DNA of 64,000 bases from Halicephalobus mephisto (taxonomy: Eukaryota > Nematoda > Chromadorea > Rhabditida > Panagrolaimidae). The position numbers and the translations under genes are program-made. Where the stretch lies: the NCBI GenBank assembly GCA_009193035.1, contig SWDT01000001.1, positions 682,001 through 746,000 of the forward strand, in the 5' to 3' direction. The notes beneath the pieces are model-generated. The model ran no database searches and was not told the origin of the DNA. It saw only the letters and a list, made by a program, of their open reading frames with translations. Below are positions 1 to 12,201 of the stretch, piece after piece; position 1 is the stretch's first letter; each line of letters starts with the position of its first letter.

Positions 1-1140
1 CAAATTCTTTGTGGCAAACTTCTTCGTCATCGTGCAAAACGATGAACAATTGCATTACGAAAATCTAAAATATAAGAGCACATTATAAAATGCTAGAAGA
101 AAATATTAACAATATTAATTAACAAAGTCTACGTAGTTATATATTAAACTGCAACAAAGGTTGAAAAGGACGGCTATTAACACAGGGAAATGCAAAAAAG
201 TCTGGTAGATAAAAGTAGAAACAAATTGAGACATAACGCCAAAAAAACCGGGCTACTTTAAATGAGTAAATGAAAAGAACTAGCTGCGGCAACGATGGTC
301 TATGTCACATTTCGCCCAAAACGACGAACCTTGAGATTTCTCTTTTTTTAATGTTGGGACCATTCAAATCTTATTTTCAATGATTTTTAATGTTTTTTAC
401 AATATATAAGGCATATAGAAACCGAAAAGACTGACTTTCCACATCAGTATTATTACAATTATTTTAAACTGAGTTATAATGCATTTTATGAATATTTTAA
501 AGAGAATTTCATGAATCTATCAATTGCCATAGTTGAAATAAGGTAGTTAATAGTAGTTCCGAACAGTTGGTCATTTTATGTAATGGTTGTTAGTGATATA
601 GGAGGATATAACTAAAATAGTTGAGTTCATGGGTATATATTTTGAGTTTTTTTCAAGCTTCCGACTCAAGCCTAAGCATAATTCATTAGCAGTTAATCAA
701 GTTCTATCACTAGACACGTGATTTTTAACCTAAACTCCTAACTTGATACATGGCATTTTACTGCAAAGCATTCATCATTTTCCAACTAACATCCAACGAT
801 TCAACTTTTGAATACTCATTCCCACAACAGTTTTTGCACAAGAAGTACAAAATAGGAGTTATAAAATTGGATGGTTATTTAGAAATTAAAATTAAAGTAA
901 ATATAAATCATAAAAATAATAAATTCTTTTACTCAATGATCTAAAATTATCCATGATTTTTTCTTCGTTAAAATTTAGATTTCATCCTATGAAAACTTCA
1001 GAAAAATCACTTTTTTACAATTTTTTAATTTTCAGAAAAATGTTATTTTGATCATAAACTTTACAAGATGACCATTTATTGTTTAAACAAATTCTACTTG
1101 AATTGTCATTACACAGTTAAGTTATTGCAGTTACAGTTAA
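1..1140. other. AT-rich non-coding stretch
   Basis: No convincing exon was seen. A 64-codon frame at 750-944 is AT-rich and has no splice sites or family resemblance. The last ~65 bases hold a TTTATT on the + strand, which is AATAAA on the - strand, and probably serves as the poly(A) signal of the acetyl-CoA synthetase gene ending at 1141. Confidence 0.5.
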
Positions 1141-3424
1141 TTAACCGGATTTGGCCCCACGACGGCCACCCCAGAGCAAGTTAACGACGTTTTCATCAAC
1201 TAAAGTGGACAAATCTCCAAGATCGGCATTTGGATCTCCTTCGGCGACTTTCCGGAGGATTCGACGAGTGATTTTTCCAGAACGAGTTTTCGGTAAACTT
1301 GAAGCGTTCTGGATATCAGTACTTCCAGGAACAGCAATGGCTCCAATTTTTATGCGAACAATTTGCTGAAGTTCAGCGACGAGTTCAGCGTTGAGTTCGG
1401 CATCAGAAGCGAGAGTGATGAAGCAGTAAGGAGTTTGACCTTTGATGTCATGAGGAGCAGCAACAACAGCAGCTTCAATAACGTTCTCATGAGAAGTCAA
1501 AGCTGATTCAATTTCAGCAGTAGAAAGAAGATGACCAGAAACATTCATCAAATCATCAACACGTCCAGTAACCCAGTAGTAACCATCAGAATCTCTACGG
1601 GCTCCATCTCCAGTGAAGTAGAATCCAGGGAAGGAGGAGAAATAAGTCTTCTCAAAACGTTCGTGATCTCCCCAGACAGTTCTCATCATTCCTGGCCAAG
1701 CCTGAGAAATACACTGAAAAAAATAAAAATTACTTCAATCCCCGACATTTTTCCAAATTGCATTCGTTAAAATTCTTGCAAATTGGATAAAAAATGCAAA
1801 ATTGATTTTTGACGCATAATTTCATTCAAAGAAACGTTGGAAAAAGGATGAAAACACTAACCAGGTTACCCTCGTTAGGACCTTCCAAAATGGCTCCGTC
1901 AGAATCCACAATTTGAGGAATAATCCCAAAACATGGTAATGTAGCGGAACCGGGCTTTGTTGGAGTTGCTCCTGGCATTGCTGTAATCACATGTCCTCCC
2001 TAAAAATTTAAATAAATAAAAAACAACAAAAACAAAAAACTTACAGTTTCGGTTTGCCAATAGGTGTCGATGACGGCACACTTTCGTTCTCCAACGACAT
2101 TATATAGCCATTTCCAAGCACTAGGGTTGATGGGTTCGCCAACTGTCCCGATGACTTTCAAAGAAGAACGATCATGTCGTTTGACAAAGTCCTCCGAAAA
2201 GGCCATCAAGGACCGTACAGCAGTGGGAGAAGTGTAAAGTTTCGTCACTCGGTACTTCTCAACGATCTTCCAAGTACGAGAACAGTCAGGGAAGCTGGGA
2301 ACGCCTTCGAAGATGACAGTCGTAAGTCCGTTCAGAAGAGGTCCGTAAACTCCATAAGTATGACCAGTGATCCATCCACAGTCAGCCATACACCAGTAAA
2401 CATCACTTTCGGGATGAGCATCGAAAGACCGGCGGGTAGTTTCAAAGGCATAAGTCATATAACCAGCCGTAGTGTGAACAATACCCTTCGGAGCTCCAGT
2501 AGAACCACTAAAAAGGGAAATTAATGGATTTCATAAATCTTTTTAGACTTACGAAGTATAGAGGATAAAAGAGGGGTCTTCAGCCTCAACCCATTCAACC
2601 AGATCCTCCAGATGACTTGCAGCTTTGATTTCAGAATCCCAAAGTAGGCTGTCAGGCGGAAGAGAGACGACAACGGAGGAGTTGTGGGGTTGCTTGACAC
2701 GCTTGACATGCTCCAGCCAAATGACGTTCTCGATCTGGTGTTGAGCTTCTTTACAGAGTCTGATGGCTTCGAAGACAAGTTCTTTCAAGTTTATAAACTT
2801 GTTAGTGCGGAAAAAACCATCAGCAGTTACTAGAATCTTACTTCCAGCTTGAAGAATCCGCTTAGCTAAGGAATCAGAACTAAAACCGGCAAAAACGACG
2901 GAATGAATAGCTCCAATTCTCGAACAAGCAAGCATCGCAATCGGCAGTTCCACGACCATAGGCATGTAGATAGCGACGACATCCCCTTTTCTGACTCCCT
3001 TGGATCTCAGCACCTTGGAAAACGCAATGACACGTTCACGAAGTTCTTCGTAAGTAATTTCGAGTTGGTCATGTTCGCAATTTCCTTCCCATTTAAAGGC
3101 GACCTTAGAGCCGTGACCTTGTTGAATAATCCGGTCCAAGCAGTTGTAAGAGATGTTGGTTCGAGCTCCCTTCATGAAGTTGACAAAGACACGTCCCTTT
3201 CTGACGTCAAAGTTCCATTCCAATCCTTTGTCAGAAGGGGTTTGGAAGTAGAGATGAGCAGCAACTTTGGACCAGAAAATCTTCGGATTGGCGACGGATT
3301 CGTTGTAGAGTTCCGAGTAAGCACTGATGCTTGGAACGTTGGCTTGAGCCGAAAGAGACATGGGAGGATTGTAGATATCCTCATCGTTGTAATTCAAGTC
3401 GAATTTGACGCTACAGTCAGACAT
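1141..3424 (-). CDS. acs-19: acetyl-CoA synthetase (ACSS2/acs-19 type)
   Basis: It converts acetate, ATP and CoA to acetyl-CoA, AMP and PPi in the cytosol or nucleus. Four exons on the - strand (2553-3424, 2045-2507, 1862-1999, 1141-1713) join in phase to 681 aa, close to human ACSS2 (701 aa). Seen in the sequence: the AMP-binding loop [10 protein letters not shown], split by the first intron around residue 290; YWQTETGG near residue 443; the [14 protein letters not shown] segment; and the C-terminal [12 protein letters not shown], whose lysine is the conserved catalytic and acetylation-regulated residue of this family. The start at 3424 ([10 protein letters not shown]) is the only ATG in frame before an upstream stop. 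There is no mitochondrial presequence, so the cytosolic form is inferred. AATAAA lies about 60 nt downstream of the stop on the coding strand. The family call is secure; the nematode paralogue name is an inference. Confidence 0.95.
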
Positions 3425-4347
3425 CTTGGGCCTTGAGCCTAAATCAAAGAACTTTCAAACACAAAAACAAAACACTCGGAAAATTCACGGTTTATATGTA
3501 GGGCGGGCGAGGGAGTTTGATATGATAATATTCCAAAGAACCACCAAAAACAATATCTCGTCCGATCTGTCAGGCCACAAATAATCACGTGTACAAAGTA
3601 AGGATTTGTGAACTTGGTGAACTAGGTCAAAAAAGATTGATCACAAAAAAAACGAAATCAGACAATCGTCAAATATGAAAAAATCCACTTAAAAAATTAT
3701 ATAATTTTATATTAGTTAGTATTTTAATCAATGAAAAAATAATTAAAAAATCGTTAATATGGAAAGTAAAGAGTAACCCAGTGGCGTCGATATATGAAAG
3801 GACTTTGTCGCGACAAAATCCAAAAAGCAACTGGCTCGCAGCACGAAAAAGCGAATAGACTGGCTTGTTTTCAACCAAGCTTAGCTGCACCAGTCCAACG
3901 GCCGTCAACAAGCATCTGTAACAGAGTAAAGGTTTCGAAATGTGGCAGACGAACAAAACGTGAACTTGTAAGGGTCAACAAGGTAAGATTTTTTAAAATA
4001 AATACCCATGTATTCTTTAAACACTTTTTAAACTTGGATTTTTCGACAAAATGGGAATTTCCATTTTTTTTTCCATTTTTTCCGTTTTTTCCTTTTTGAC
4101 GGATTGGCATATTTTATTTCGTTCCCAGGGGATAAAGCTTAAAGCGTGCATCATCCTGATATTTGATTCTTTGACGTAGTCATTTATTGAAATCGTATCT
4201 TAATTAGTAACATTGGCAGAATATACGTTGTAGATCGTTCAACACCCAGGGCAAGATTTTTGTGAAAAGATCAAAGTGAAAATGCCGTCACATTCGGTTT
4301 CTTTGGTTTCATCGAAGAAAGACTGATGGATAATTGAGGTTGATGGT
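3425..4347. other. intergenic region upstream of the ACS gene
   Basis: This is presumably the promoter of the leftward ACS gene plus the 3' flank of the leftward four-TM gene. Frames at 3794-4099 (+) and 3669-3956 (-) overlap each other and end in poly-T/poly-A, so neither is called. A perfect 14-bp palindrome (TTTGTCGCGACAAA) occurs at 3804-3817. Confidence 0.4.
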
Positions 4348-5193
4348 TTATCTAGCGCTATTGAGGGTCTTCAAAGGAGTACTGTAAGCGAGACAGTAGT
4401 TCATGTAGGTCTTTCGCTCGGTAAAGTACCGGTTACAGTTGTAAGTGATGACGATGAACCAACTTTCGAGGACGAGGGATAGACCGTACATGAAGAGGAT
4501 GGCGTAGACTCTTATCTGGGATTCCACAGGCAAAGCTACAGTCATCTGTCCTGGAAAGTCGTTGAAAGGCGTTGCGTTCAGTAGTCTGTAGAAAAAGCTC
4601 GAATTTGTTACATTTGCGATTATCCCTACGATTAATAAACCCGTGAAGCAAAGAATGGCAATTCCCTAAAACCAGATCATCATGGATGAAAATTTCGCAA
4701 TTATTACCTGAATAAACATATGGGGTACCAAACAAGCGGCAATATTCCTGGTCAAGCCGATGATCATGAGGAATACCGTAACCAAGGCTATCCCTGAGGC
4801 AATGGAGGTGATAATGAAGGCTATGTAGACATAATCGCTGGATCTGTCCCCTTTGTCGTATTCGTAATTATTTTTCTGTTGCAACATGATGAGCAAAGCG
4901 TTCAGAAAATAGAAGAAAATAAAAAATAATTCAATACCTAAAAAAATGGAATTTAGTTTAATTAAATAACGAATTCACCGACCAGCAATGCAGAATCCAC
5001 CCGTTTTAACATGGAAACAACCGCAAAAACAACGATAATTGTCCGACGATTCGTCAAACTGCACACATTTAGGTAGTTGATCTGAATCCAATCGTTGTCT
5101 TTGTCTGTGGTGATGGCTGTGATGGTATCTTCCGAAAGTGTTCCGCATCAGTGGAGAACTCATGATTTGAAGTCTTCCGTTCATTGCCCTCAT
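4348..5193 (-). CDS. four-TM membrane protein, LAPTM4/MTP-like
   Basis: Three exons (4983-5193, 4708-4937, 4348-4665) join in phase to 252 aa. The N-terminal ~50 residues are His/Arg/Gln-rich, then comes a Cys-rich CFCGCFHVKTGGFC motif directly before the first membrane segment. This arrangement (C-x-C-x-H-V-[RK]-T-G followed by TM1) is typical of the lysosomal LAPTM4/MTP-like tetraspan proteins that are numerous in nematodes. Four hydrophobic segments follow: IELFFIFFYFLNALLIML, YIAFIITSIASGIALVTVFL, GIAILCFTGLLIVGIIA and VYAILFMYGLSLVLESW. There is a short loop with an NSS glycosylation site and a short basic/polar C-tail. The start at 5193 lies nine bases after a TTTTTCCAG acceptor, which suits a trans-splice site. 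Function is likely endolysosomal membrane trafficking, by family only. Confidence 0.7.
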
Positions 5194-6814
5194 TGTTTGG
5201 GTCTGGAAAAATCCTTAAATTTAATTATAATATTTTTAAAATTTATTTTTTATGACGAAAAACCTGGGAATTTTAGGATTCTATTTTGTTACAAAAAATT
5301 TTAAAAATATACGAAATCTAAGATAAGGCAAATTTGACTTTGGAAAGGCTTGGGACTCGCCAATTTGGCTGCTTGCCACTGGAGCACCCTCTTGAGCAAT
5401 TTTCTGAACTTTCCGTATTTCCAGGCGAGCTCAAGTCAAAACCGGGCACTTGCTAACATTCAAAACAATGAAAATAAAATAGATGGAAAGAGGAACGAAG
5501 CAGGCGGTGAGTCCATTACTGGGCTTCCGATGGATGCGTTTTATTCGAAGCTTGCCAGTTCTTGAGCTTCTTCAATAAATAACATCACGCTTTTTTTTCA
5601 CATTTTTATCGGAGCAAAAGTGTCTTTAAATAAAGAGTAACAATATATGAAAACGCATCCACATAAGTAAAGAGTGCTGCCAAAAACCGACGACCATCCG
5701 GCAGTCAAGACTTCAACGGACTATTGCTACATTCGGAGTTTGCGTATATACACTTTGCCTCCTGCTATTCTTGAATTTTGCTCAAACTAGGCAACGATGC
5801 ATAACGACATAACGAAAAGACCGCTTGGTTCTCTCGAGGCGGCAGAATGCCGAGGGAAACAGCCGTCCATTTAGGTCTTGAAACTCCTCGAACTACAATA
5901 GAACTTCTCGTCCAAATGAGGAAAACAAATTATCCAGAAAAAGCACGTGAGCTTCTTGAAAAATAAAAGTTTTAAATTCTTAGAAATTATTTTATGTAAA
6001 TTTGGATTTTTTCGTAGAATATCTCAGTTCAAAATTCAGATTTTTTTAATTTTAAAAATTGCCCAAAATACAGTAATCAGATCTGCAGATTATAAATATT
6101 TAAATTTTGGAAGTTAATCTTCAACTCCGATCTCAGATTCAGAATCCATGGGTTTTAGTATTTTGAATAATTTTAAAAATTTTAAAATATCTAAATTTTG
6201 TGTCGAAAATATCCAAAATTACATAGAATGGTTGTTTAAAAAAGTAAAATAAATCAATAGTCATATTTGACCAACAAAACGAAATCGCCAAACAAGTCGG
6301 TTCTGCACGTTCCACCTGGCTGTCCTCCCTCCCGATTCGTGGACGTAACTGGCCCACTTCCAACGAGGGAATAAGCATTATGCAGATGTTCCAACCGCAC
6401 CTAGTTCTGTTGTATTCAATTTTCGAGAGTCATTTCGAAAGTAATTGCATTTTTAATGTGGAATATTGTAGGAAACTAAGAATCAATTTTTATTTTGAGC
6501 AAAAAAGTGATCTAGAAGTTCTGAAAATAACCGGATACATGTTCAACTTCTGCATAATGTGGCCAGTTTCCTTCAAATTGACATCTTTTGTTTCTTCGAT
6601 TGGATCAGTCCCCGAACCTTGTGGAACTTTATTGTCCAGTTACCAAAATGACAAGATTCGTCCGATGAGGAAAGGAATCGGGATAAATGACACCTCTGTT
6701 GTCCAGAGTCCCAAAAACAAAGCAGTTTATTTTGAACCGCCTCGGATTTCTAGCCATATAAAAGGATTATGGACGGTTTCCAAAATATCGGATCTGCTAA
6801 TTTGGTTCGCAATC
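5194..6814. other. intergenic region with unresolved coding-like frames
   Basis: No gene is called. Short + strand stretches look coding: 5424-5509 (after TTCCAG, ending at GTGAGT), 5822-5949 (contains LGLETPRTTIELLVQMRKT, ending at GTGAGC) and ~6253-6400 (contains NEIAKQVGSARSTWL). I could not join all of them in phase, and I recognise no family. They may be a divergent gene or a decayed one. Confidence 0.25.
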
Positions 6815-7733
6815 ATGCAGTGGAAAACTTTTGTTTCTTTGGTTTTGACTACGAATTTTCTAATTGTGAAGGTAAGAATTGGATACTGTAGATTTTGTTT
6901 ATCGATGGATTTAGGGAAACCCCATCGGTCTTCCTAGGATCTTCGATTTGAAGATGAATTCCATTGAATCATCGAGCAATGAAGAAATCGACCTTCCTGA
7001 CGGAGAACCAGTGACTTCTGCTCCTTCAGAATCCACTTCATCTGTCGTTGAAATCAGTACTCAATCCCTTCCAACCAATTCCACCGAAGAACCCGGATCC
7101 ACTGCTGTTTCTATTGAGGAAAGTTCTAACGTTACTGTCACTACTACTGAAGTTACTACTTCTACCAACGAAACTGCTTTGAGGAGATCCAAGAGAAGCT
7201 GTGGAGGATATGACTGTGACGCCCCTCGATGTGGAGGATGTGGTTGCTGTCAATCCAGATGTAGCACTGCCTGTCTGAAAATCCGATCCTGCTGTAGTAC
7301 CAGATGCTGTTCTAGTCCCTGTTGCCAAGGTTGTGGTTCACCCTGTGGATGTGGTTCTCCTTGTGGATGTGGTTCATCCTGTGGATGTGGTTCTCCTTGT
7401 GGTTGCAGTCCTAGATGTGGATGTGTTCCTCGTTGTTGTAACTGTGGTCCTAGATGTTGTGAACGTCGTTGTGGATGTTGCAGTTGTCCACCTCCTCTGC
7501 ATATCCACTTCCACAACCAAGTCAACAATTACCCAGGATGCTGTGGACCCTCCCCCTGCTGTTCTCCCGCATGTCCCTGTGGACCCCGTCCCTACAGCAA
7601 ACTCCCCGATTACGATTACGGACTCGGATCCGTGCCAGACTACGATTATGCCGTCTACCGTCGTAGACGTTCTCTCCAAAGCCTCCGAAACCGTCTGAAT
7701 GCCCTTCTGGAGCCCTTCTTCCTCAAGCAATAA
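6815..7733 (+). CDS. secreted cysteine-rich protein with GCGSPC repeats
   Basis: Two exons (6815-6871 and 6915-7733) give 291 aa. Exon 1 encodes an N-terminal signal peptide (MQWKTFVSLVLTTNFLIV). A Ser/Thr/Glu-rich propeptide-like region follows, ending in a dibasic RRSKRS site at about residue 102 that fits furin-type cleavage. The mature part has roughly 45 cysteines, including tandem GCGSPC/GCGSSC units encoded by an 18-bp repeat at about 7331-7405, then the His-rich patch LHIHFH, then a Tyr/Asp-rich and basic tail. I recognise no named family. It may be a cuticle, eggshell or disulphide-crosslinked structural protein, or a metal binder; this is inference from composition only. Confidence 0.75.
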
Positions 7734-9103
7734 CTACAGTATGACATTCTTGTCGTTCCTAGTAACGACAATGTTAATTCTCATTGCAAATTCATGCATT
7801 CCGTCCAGAAAACATGTTTATTTTAGAGATTAATGAAAAAATAAATTATAGTTTATTTATATTTTTAACCAGAATGAACAAGTTATACTGTACTTTGAGG
7901 TCCAAATCTGAATTTGTTTTTCGCATTTTATCTTTTATAAATTGACTTTAAAATTCTCAAAAACACCAATTTTAGGACTTTTTGAAATATTCACTATTTT
8001 CGAACGTCATTGGCATTTTATATTTTTTCTACCTGTGCTTCTGACGACGACGGAATCTAGATTGCTTCCGTCATTAATGCACAGTTGCCAAACATGTTAA
8101 GTGACTATGCAATGAATATTGATTTACCCCCAGTTAGCTTTTTGAGAGTGTCTCTGTTATAAAGAAATGCCGCTGGCAACGAGAACGCAAGTCAGGGCGG
8201 GCTAAGCAGCTCACTGCCGCTAGTCCTTCGATGACAATGACACGACGGCAGCAATTTCCCAACGAAGCATCTGGGTGCTGCAGTGTGACATTGGAAAAAG
8301 CGTCGCCATACTCTGTGCCGTTTCTGCTTTTTGTTATAATTTCGTCTGTATTCAGAAAAACACGTTTCTAAACTATCAAAGTTTTCTTTATGGATGTTTG
8401 AAATCTTTTTCTCGAATTTGTCAAGTACGAAACTCCAATTTTGCCTCAGGATATTATCGATTTCATCATCGTTTTTTGAGGATAGTATTATAGAAATCCA
8501 TTCTGGACATTGTATCGATTTCAGCTCAAAACGAAATAAAACCACTCTTCTTAGACGGGGATCTAAGAAGAATTAGACTTTTACTGACCCTATTCAGTCC
8601 ATTCTTATTGACCGCTTCCGTGTGTCGAATATCATGGACCTTGTCCTTGTTGCTCTGCTTCAAGGTCGAGGAGGACGTTACCTGACAAAAGTATGGCCAC
8701 TTATGTTGTCTATTTTAAATTTTCATTTTTCTTAAATAAAATAAATTCCAAAAATCAATTAGTCAAAGTACTTGTAATTTCGTTATTGCTCTAAATGCTA
8801 ATATTCCTTGAATAACATTAGGGCGGACGTTTTTCTCGGAACGAAAATTTGCAGTTACAGTTTTCAATTGAATTCTTTTCACATTTTGTGTAGAGGATAA
8901 TTGTTGATTACTCTTTTGAAAATTCAAATTAAATGTTGTTTCATGGATTAAAGAGACATTTCCTGTGTTGAAGATCCTTAATAGGCCGTATTGCGTGACA
9001 GACCTTTTTGAAACTGGCCAGTCGGCTTTGCCCGTTTGTCGATTAAAGCCGTTTTTTCTTTTTTTATCGATTTTGCTCAACATTTAAATTTCAGACCTCC
9101 ACG
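7734..9103. other. intergenic region upstream of the RING gene
   Basis: No certain gene. A 117-codon - strand frame (8192-8545) has no recognisable domain. On the + strand, 8585-8692 reads as an open, amphipathic stretch containing DRFRVSNIMDLVLVALLQG and ends at a GT donor, but I found no partner exon. The ~240 bases downstream of the Cys-rich gene hold AATAAA-type sequence at 7840-7846. Confidence 0.35.
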
Positions 9104-11964
9104 ATGGCATTAAACGTAAAACCGGTGGTTGTCATTTTTTATTTATGCTTTCATTTGAGTTCTGAGGTAATTACTACTTTTACCTTTTTATAAATTACGG
9201 TAATTTTTAGGAATTGTTATCGTGTGGAAACGGTAACGTGTTTTCCACAAATTCTGATAGTAGACCACGTGAAAACGGGCAGTTTCCATTTGTTTTTAAC
9301 TCGTTGGAAAACATCCTCGGGCCAGTTGATGTTTGTTCCTTAACTAAGAACAATGAAACAACCATTTCGTCAACAACGACTCAAACGACCTTTAATCCTA
9401 ACGAATCCGGCGTTCAGTCCATCCACTCTCCTCCAGGACATAATATGGAATCAGAAAGTCCTCGACAGGTCACCAGATGTGATTCATGTCATAGATGTCC
9501 AGATGTCATGTCTCTCGTTCACGACACTATGACGAATTGGGCTCACCGGAAACAGCTACAAGTCATCTACGTCATCGTCCAGAAATCCATGGATGCTCCG
9601 AAAGTCCTCACAAATAACGTGAAATTCGTCTTTGCTGAGACTCATTCAGACAAACCGGCAAAGGAAATCTGTGAGATAGGAGAGTCCGAAGGCAGTGATG
9701 CTCTCAGGAGCTTCTCTAAGACTTCAGTAAGAATCAAATTTCAACCACGAAATTCCGTAAAATTTTTTAGGTCCTCTTTGTGAGTATCTCGTTCATCATC
9801 CTCATGGTAATTTCCCTGGCATGGCTTGTCTTCTACTATGTCCAGAGATTCCGGTATGCTCACGCCAAGGACAGAATGCAGAGAAGACTTTTCAACGCTG
9901 CCAAGAAAGCGCTTACGAGAATCCCCACTAAACCGGTAAAGGCAGGGGATAAGGAATTAGATGCGGATTGTCCTGTTTGCATAGATCCCTACAGAGCTGG
10001 AGACATTGTAAGGATGCTTCCCTGTCGTCACGTATTTCATAAAACTTGCGTGGACCCCTGGCTGCTCGAACACAGAACTTGTCCCATGTGCAAAAGCGAC
10101 ATCCTCAAGGCCTTCGGATATCAAGTCAACTTGAACAACGGCAGAAGAAGGGCCCAATTTTCCGGTCAAGTAGACGATCACGGAGGAATCCATGTCGAAA
10201 GCGACAGATTAAGCAGTAATTCCACAGCTTCCGAATCCAATGCTTATCCTTATCCCGTCGTCAGCGAAATTCACGATCCTTTCAGTTTTACTCCTTCTAC
10301 TTCGCCGCAATTGATGCAGGTAAAGTTTTATTTAAAATAGAAAATGCAAAAAAGATAATAATAATCCCAGCATTTCCGTGTGGGGACCACGGAAGAAAAA
10401 CAACCTGATTTTGGTGGCGCCAATAATTTCCGTTTGAAAACACTCGAAGAACTTTTTTGAATTCCATCAGGAAATGTTTTTTTTGTATTTTTAGCATAGG
10501 CAGGGGATTAGATAACTTGTTTTGTGAAAAATAATCAAAAGCAGATTGAATTTGTTCAATTTCGATTGAAATTAAAAAGCGAAAAAAATTAAATTTTTTT
10601 TGTACTCTCGAACGGAAATTTCATGACACCCACTCTATTACTCATTTCGAATGTGCGACAATTACTCCCCAATAGTGTTTCCTTTCCTCATTTCGTAATA
10701 TTTATGTTTTTTTGTTTTTTTTTCAGTAGTTGGATTGCTTTCTAATGTTCTAATCAAGCAACTAAAAAATCGATATAAAAAACGAGGAAATGAACTCTAC
10801 GATAAATGCTCCCTAGCGATATTTTCCCCTCATTTCGTAATATTTATATTTTTTTTATATTTCTTTTCAGTAGTTGGATTGCTTTCTAATATTCTAATCA
10901 AGTAACTAAAAAACTGATATAAAAACGAAAAAATAAACTACGATAAATGCTCCCGTTTTGTTAGATTTCTTTCGTTTTTATAACGTTTTTAGTAATTGGA
11001 TTGACGTAATATCTCAATTAAGTAAAAAGACTGATTTGAAAAGAAAGAATTTCGAAACCAGCATGAGTTTAAGGAGGAATTGCCCTGAGGGAGCCCCTAT
11101 CCTGTAATTGTTCTTTTGGCATTTTTTCTGTAATTCAGCTGTGGTGTAGACAGTCATGTGTACAAATCACTTTTTATGTACTTTTCTCTAGAGGGTTTAT
11201 ATAAGTTGTAAATTTACAATTTTCAGGTAATGAACGAAATGAATGCCAGAGCTTTCTCTATTATCCCGTTGACAGTCCACAGTGGACCTAGCCCTCACTT
11301 CCCCAACAACCCGAGTACTTCGACCAACACAAGCAACAATCACCGGTCATCCATCGAACAGCCTACTAGTTCGAACAGAATAGTCAGATCCGCAGCAGGA
11401 AGCAGTACGAACAGGAAAGTCAGAGGACATGTGGTGAATCTGGTTCATGTCCGATCCAGATCTCTGAGTCAAACTCAAATGCCTAATGGATCTCACGAAA
11501 CCACCTCTGATGACATTAAAACCGAAAGTCACTACGGAAGAAGACCTTCTGCACTCTTCCGAAGAGGGATTCAAAACACAGAAACAATCGCGATCGAAAT
11601 CCCACCTTCAGAACAAAAACAAGATACTGTAGAAAACGTTCCACCCACAGAACCAGAACCTACAGTTGATCAACAACCTAATTCTGCTTTCGTTAGAATG
11701 GCCATTTCTCAAGAAAATGTAGCCACAAACAAAACAACAATGCCTCGACCTGTTACTCGAGGTCATAGCGTCAAAACAATCGGAACGAGACAACAGCCAA
11801 ATAAGAACTTTTGTCGACGTGTATCAGGTCAACCTCAAATTGCCAGTTTTCCCATGTTGCCTACTGTTGACGTCAGACCAGTCACTGCTGTTGTAAGTGA
11901 TGTCAACTCACAAAACCCTCGTACAGTACCTTTTGCAAGTACGCTCAGTATCGAATCCCTCTAG
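9104..11964 (+). CDS. goliath/RNF150-like transmembrane RING-H2 E3 ligase
   Basis: Four exons (9104-9166, 9211-9726, 9771-10319, 11227-11964) join in phase to 621 aa. Seen: an N-terminal signal peptide, an extracellular region with a CDSCHRC cluster where goliath proteins carry a PA domain, and one membrane helix (residues ~195-217) followed by [13 protein letters not shown]. The RING-H2 finger spans ~260-303 ([17 protein letters not shown]), followed by the conserved DILKAFGYQ. The TM-to-RING segment closely resembles the goliath family (RNF130/RNF150; nematode H10E21.5), which ubiquitinates cargo on endosomes. The C-terminal ~330 residues are low-complexity and polar. The start lies ten bases after TTTCAG, a likely trans-splice site. 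Intron 3 is 907 bp, far longer than its neighbours, and is filled with repeats. Confidence 0.9.
10320..11226 (+). repeat. repeat-filled intron of the RING gene
   Basis: A unit of roughly 130 bp occurs here about three times. Each copy carries CTCATTTCGTAATATTTAT, then TTTTCAGTAGTTGGATTGC, then a CGATAAATGCTCC tail. Copies lie at about 10680-10820 and 10826-10955, with a more diverged third copy at ~10970-11100. The third copy runs into a GAATTTCGAAACCAGCATGAG segment that matches another region of this window (~24840-24930). The units contain internal TTTTCAG sites that could act as decoy splice acceptors. Confidence 0.7.
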
Positions 11965-12201
11965 TTTGCGGAGTAAGTTGCCTACGGTCAAAATGCAATT
12001 GCGTGTTTAATAATTCCATTGTTCAGTTCTCAGAATTTCCTTATCAAAGTACAGAGTAAAATTTTTCTATCCAATAATTGATCCCTTTGGGATACAAATG
12101 ATAAATGTATCTGATTTGAAACTAGTTTTCCTACAGATTACTCAGCTTTTAATCTTTTATAATCGAGCCAGTCAAATAATTCTAATTAGAACGAATTACA
12201 C

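Noticed and set aside
2903..3436. 177-codon + strand frame opposite ACS exon 1
   Set aside because: Antisense shadow of a well-supported ACS exon.
3804..3817. Perfect 14-bp palindrome TTTGTCGCGACAAA
   Set aside because: Noted as a possible protein-binding site, but a palindrome this short can occur by chance and no neighbouring element supports it.
7038..7328. 96-codon - strand frame opposite the Cys-rich gene
   Set aside because: It is an antisense shadow of a repetitive coding exon; Thr/Ser runs arise from the complement of the + strand codons.
7374..7730. 118-codon - strand frame opposite the Cys-rich gene
   Set aside because: Same cause: low-complexity shadow without a signal peptide or splice sites.
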